A stretch of DNA of 8,939 bases from Verrucomicrobiota bacterium. Its GTDB lineage: Bacteria; Verrucomicrobiota; Verrucomicrobiia; Limisphaerales; CAIQOK01. The position numbers and the translations under genes are program-made. Under the pieces are notes generated by a model, which saw only the letters and a list, made by a program, of their open reading frames with translations, was not told the DNA's origin and did no database searches. Positions 6,732 to 8,939 of this stretch are shown piece after piece; the first letter of the stretch is position 1, and every line of letters begins with the position of its first letter. The DNA is taken from the NCBI GenBank assembly GCA_025363535.1, contig JANYDP010000124.1, positions 1-8,939 on the forward strand, in the 5' to 3' direction.

Positions 6732-6995
6732 ATGAACATCACCCACTCCTTTTTCTTGCCCTCAGCCTGTTGCCCGCCTCGATGGCTGACGCGCAAAATC
6801 CGACGGCTCCGGTCGGGTTCGCTGGCGGCGACGAATGAACTGCGCCTGACCATCGGTTAGCCGTTGCGCGACCCGACGGGATTGGAAAAATTTCTCGGCG
6901 AAGTTTATGATCCGGCCAGCCCGCCGGCTTTTATCGGATTGAAATTCCTTGAGCCTTGGCGTGTGAAACAATCACCGCGCGGCGGATGCGATTGA
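6732..6995 (+). pseudogene. Decayed S53 (kumamolisin-type) peptidase, signal peptide and propeptide remnant
   Basis: This is most of the gene-poor stretch 6652-7019. One frame (6746-6835) reads like a signal peptide, LLFLALSLLPASMADAQNP, then stops at TGA 6836-6838. In the next frame, that of the ATG at 6732, the reading continues NELRLTIG, hits TAG at 6858-6860, then PLRDPTGLEKFL and EVYDPASP before unrelated-looking sequence to TGA 6993. 'LxLxIgLPLRdpxGLexFLxxvYDPaSP' is how I recognise the start of the pro-kumamolisin activation domain of secreted S53 serine-carboxyl peptidases. Keeping the product would need frame changes near 6745 and 6835 and repair of the TAG, and the catalytic domain is absent. 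It is therefore a broken fragment, not an expressed gene. The assignment is motif recognition only. From 6996 to 7019 I see nothing convincing. Confidence 0.5.
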
Positions 6996-7019
6996 ATTCG
7001 GGTTCAACCTCGGCGGGCT

Positions 7020-8270
7020 TTAGGAAACTGAGTTGATCCAGCCCATCGTCTTCTCCGCCAGTTTGTCGAACGCGGTCACGCAGAGTTCGAGGTGTTCCTC
7101 CTTCGTGTCCTCGATTTTATTGTGGCTGATGCCGTGCAGGCTTTGAACGAACATCATCACCGTCGGCACGCCGGCCGCCGCGACCTCGGCTGCGTCGTGC
7201 AACGGCCCGCTCGGCAGGCGATGAACTTGGCCACAGGTTTCGCGGATGGATTCATCGCAGAGCGCAATGAGGTCGTCATTGAAAGGGCGCGGGTCAATCT
7301 GCCAGAGCCGTTCCCAACTCACTTTCACGTTGCCTTCCTTCGCGAATTTCTCGCTGGCGGATTTGGCTTCTCGCAACATTTTTGCGAGCGCATCCGAATC
7401 AAGATGGCGTTGGTCGAGCGTGATGCGACATTCCTCGACGACGCTCGTGACAATGCCCGGTTTGGTCGTACAAGCGCCGATGGTGCAAACGCCGTTCCCG
7501 CTGCGCTCGGCGATTTTGTAAATCTCGGAACTCATCTTCGCGGCGGCGAGGAAGGCGTCTTTGCGACGGTTCATCGGCGTGCTGCCGGAGTGCGCGGCCT
7601 GGCCATGAAACGTGATGGCGTGACGTTCGACACCAAACGTGCCGAGTACCGCGCCGAGCGGCAGATCAAGATCAAGCAGCACCGGCCCTTGCTCGATGTG
7701 CAGTTCCAGATACGCGGCGGCGTTCTTGAGTTCCTTGCCGCTGTCCTTCACGCGCTCGAAATCAATACCGACATTTTTCAGCGCGTCCGGAAGCTTGATT
7801 CCCTGTTTGTCCACGAGGCCGCGCGCCTCATTCATGTCGAGATTGCCGGAGGCCGCAGACGAGCCGAACAGACTTTTCCCGAAGCGCGCGCCTTCTTCGT
7901 CCGCCCAATCCACGAGCCGCACCGTGACCGGCGGCCGTCCATAATATTTTGCGTTGAGGCGACGAAGAATTTCCACGCCCGCCACCACATTGAGACAGCC
8001 GTCGAGCCAGCCGCCGTTCGGCACGGAATCCATGTGTCCGCCGATGAGCAGGCATTTTTCTGATTCGCCGCGCAAGGTTGCCCAGAAATTTCCTGCCGCG
8101 TCGGTGTGGGTTTCAACCGGAAGTTCCGCCAATTTTTGCAGCAACCACGCGCGGGTCTTCACCCACATCGGCGTGAAGGCGACGCGCTGCGCGCCGTTTT
8201 CGTCGGCCGTGAGGTTGCGGAGTTCCTTGAGTTCGGCAACCGTGCGTTTTGGGTTGAGTGCGGAGTTCAT
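7020..8270 (-). CDS. M20-family N-carbamoyl amino acid amidohydrolase (beta-ureidopropionase/carbamoylase type)
   Basis: A 416-residue Zn/Mn-dependent amidase of the HyuC/AmaB/allantoate amidohydrolase group. It hydrolyses an N-carbamoyl (ureido) group to the free amine, CO2 and ammonia, in the cytoplasm. Residues, numbered from the ATG at 8270: H79 in GGHMDSVP, bridging D91 in GWLDG, E125/E126 in ADEEGARFG, H191 in LELHIEQGPVL and H383 in HGISHNK are the expected metal and catalytic ligands. RHAITFHGQAAHSGSTPM (216-233) is the dimerisation-domain signature, and GPLHDAAEV (355-363) the substrate-site block. N-terminal TADENGAQRVAFTP is typical. I prefer 8270 to the in-frame ATG at 8315 because family members normally begin here and the extra 15 residues would run through a perfect palindrome. 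Substrate is not fixed by sequence: N-carbamoyl-beta-alanine, N-carbamoyl-L-amino acids and allantoate are all possible. The divergent PreT-like gene favours the first. Confidence 0.88.
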   Translation of the reverse strand: MNSALNPKRTVAELKELRNLTADENGAQRVAFTPMWVKTRAWLLQKLAELPVETHTDAAGNFWATLRGESEKCLLIGGHMDSVPNGGWLDGCLNVVAGVEILRRLNAKYYGRPPVTVRLVDWADEEGARFGKSLFGSSAASGNLDMNEARGLVDKQGIKLPDALKNVGIDFERVKDSGKELKNAAAYLELHIEQGPVLLDLDLPLGAVLGTFGVERHAITFHGQAAHSGSTPMNRRKDAFLAAAKMSSEIYKIAERSGNGVCTIGACTTKPGIVTSVVEECRITLDQRHLDSDALAKMLREAKSASEKFAKEGNVKVSWERLWQIDPRPFNDDLIALCDESIRETCGQVHRLPSGPLHDAAEVAAAGVPTVMMFVQSLHGISHNKIEDTKEEHLELCVTAFDKLAEKTMGWINSVS

Positions 8271-8281
8271 TGTTATCAATC

Positions 8282-8299
8282 TTGATTTCGCGAAATCAA
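8282..8299. promoter_or_regulatory. Perfect 18-bp palindrome in the divergent intergenic region
   Basis: TTGATTTCG/CGAAATCAA is fully self-complementary and AT-rich at its ends. It lies 12 bases upstream of the amidohydrolase ATG (8270, minus strand) and about 90 bases upstream of the PreT-like ATG (8390, plus strand). Size and symmetry fit a dimeric repressor operator that could control one or both genes. No regulator gene is in the window and I cannot name a family. Confidence 0.5.
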
Positions 8300-8389
8300 A
8301 ATTTGCTGTTTTCATTTTACAAAGTGCTCATTAGACTACAACCGGAATTAAGAAAATTAGAAACTGCGCACGGGGCGCGGAAAATAATT

Positions 8390-8939
8390 ATGCCAATCAG
8401 TCCACGACTCGGACCAGAAGCGGCGGCCGCCAACCTGGCCGACTACAAGCCGCGCTATACTCCCCAGGAAGCCATCATCGAAGCCAACCGCTGCATCTTT
8501 TGCTTTGATGCGCCGTGCATTCAGGCGTGCCCAACCGGAATTGACATCCCGTCGTTCATCAAGAAGATCGCCAACGGAAGTCCCACCGGCGCGGCGCGAA
8601 CCATCCTCACCGCGAACGTGCTGGGCGCAAGCTGCGCGCGCGTTTGCCCGACCAGCGTGCTATGCGAAGGCGCGTGCGTCGTGCTCGATCGCGAGGGCGA
8701 CCCCGTGAAGATTGGCCGGTTGCAACGCTACGCCACCGACTACGTAACCGAGAAAAAGATTTCCGTGCTCAAAGCGCCCGCGAAGAAAACCGGCAAGCGC
8801 ATCGCGATCATCGGCGGTGGACCGGCGGGACTCGGCTGTGCGGCAGAACTCGCGCAACTCGGTCACTCACCCGTCGTGTTCGAGAAGAAGCCGCAGGCAG
8901 GCGGCCTCAACACCTACGGCATCGCTTACTACAAAATGG
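8390..8939 (+). CDS. preT: PreT-like NAD-dependent dihydropyrimidine dehydrogenase subunit, N-terminal part (3' truncated)
   Basis: The frame is open from ATG 8390 to the window end (183 codons; roughly 410 or more would be expected). It resembles the N-terminus of E. coli PreT and domains I-II of eukaryotic dihydropyrimidine dehydrogenase. In these enzymes electrons pass from NAD(P)H through FAD and [4Fe-4S] clusters to the pyrimidine-reducing subunit (PreA). Visible parts: C35, C38, C43, C47 in RCIFCFDAPCIQACP; C82, C86, C92, C96 in CARVCPTSVLCEGAC; IGRLQRYATDY (108-118), whose Q112 sits where these enzymes use a Gln cluster ligand; and the FAD-binding IIGGGPAG (140-147), then VVFEKKPQAGGLNTYGI. 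'CxDAPC' and Q112 argue for PreT over the related glutamate synthase small subunit (GltD), which I keep as the alternative. The ATG has only a weak purine run upstream (GGGGCGCGG). Divergent from the amidohydrolase. Confidence 0.85.
   Translation, partial: MPISPRLGPEAAAANLADYKPRYTPQEAIIEANRCIFCFDAPCIQACPTGIDIPSFIKKIANGSPTGAARTILTANVLGASCARVCPTSVLCEGACVVLDREGDPVKIGRLQRYATDYVTEKKISVLKAPAKKTGKRIAIIGGGPAGLGCAAELAQLGHSPVVFEKKPQAGGLNTYGIAYYKM

Noticed and set aside
6587..6853. Minus-strand 88-residue open frame ending ...PRPGLEPGTNRLRVCCSTN
   Set aside because: Its 3' part is the reverse complement of the tRNA-Lys gene, a familiar false protein made by tRNA antisense.
6998..7020. CGGGTTCAA match to the tRNA T arm, possibly an attachment-site duplicate
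   Set aside because: Only about 9 bases match, the flanking stem does not pair, and there is no integrase gene; chance is more likely.
7092..8063. 323-residue plus-strand open frame opposite the amidohydrolase
   Set aside because: It is a shadow of a gene with clear catalytic motifs and shows no domain signal of its own.
8271..8315. Upstream ATG start for the amidohydrolase at 8315
   Set aside because: It would add 15 residues not typical of the family, coded partly by the 18-bp palindrome, and shows no Shine-Dalgarno advantage.

Overview
The window looks like chromosomal DNA from a Verrucomicrobia-type bacterium (Pedosphaera/Limisphaerales-like). The pointers are a PEP-CTERM surface protein, a prepilin-type protein with an H-X9-DG motif, a secreted protein ending in an 'ERTTNLQSW...FYRV' module, a large DUF748 protein, and few Shine-Dalgarno sites. 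This placement is inference from gene content; no phylogenetic marker other than a tRNA is present.

Layout. Bases 2-322 are the 3' end of a PEP-CTERM gene, followed by a strong 13-bp hairpin. Bases 382-2590 hold three plus-strand genes joined by two ATGA stop/start overlaps: a cysteine-rich CWC+DUF5522 protein, a signal-peptide-bearing secreted protein, and a prepilin-like protein. The prepilin leader contains an in-frame inverted repeat made of 7-nt units. Bases 2654-3138 hold a ParE/RelE-type toxin with its antitoxin upstream. Convergent to them, on the minus strand (3234-6428), is a 1064-aa DUF748/AsmA-like envelope protein. A complete tRNA-Lys(CTT) with encoded CCA lies at 6576-6651. The 368-bp stretch after it holds a decayed fragment that reads, across two frames and an in-frame stop, like the signal peptide and propeptide start of a secreted S53 (kumamolisin-type) peptidase.

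The right end (7020-8939) carries two divergent genes: an M20-family N-carbamoyl amino acid amidohydrolase (minus) and the N-terminal part of a PreT/dihydropyrimidine-dehydrogenase-type Fe-S flavoprotein (plus, cut by the window end and easily missed). Together they suggest a reductive pyrimidine (uracil/thymine) degradation locus: PreT with PreA would reduce the ring, a dihydropyrimidinase would open it, and the amidohydrolase would release CO2, ammonia and beta-alanine. The PreA and hydantoinase genes are not in the window. A perfect 18-bp palindrome lies between the two divergent genes.

I see no clearly new defence, mobile or biosynthetic system. The items most worth a second look are the overlapping three-gene string, the heptad inverted repeat inside the prepilin leader, the start codon buried in a dyad at 366-386, and the palindrome in the pyrimidine-catabolism divergent region.
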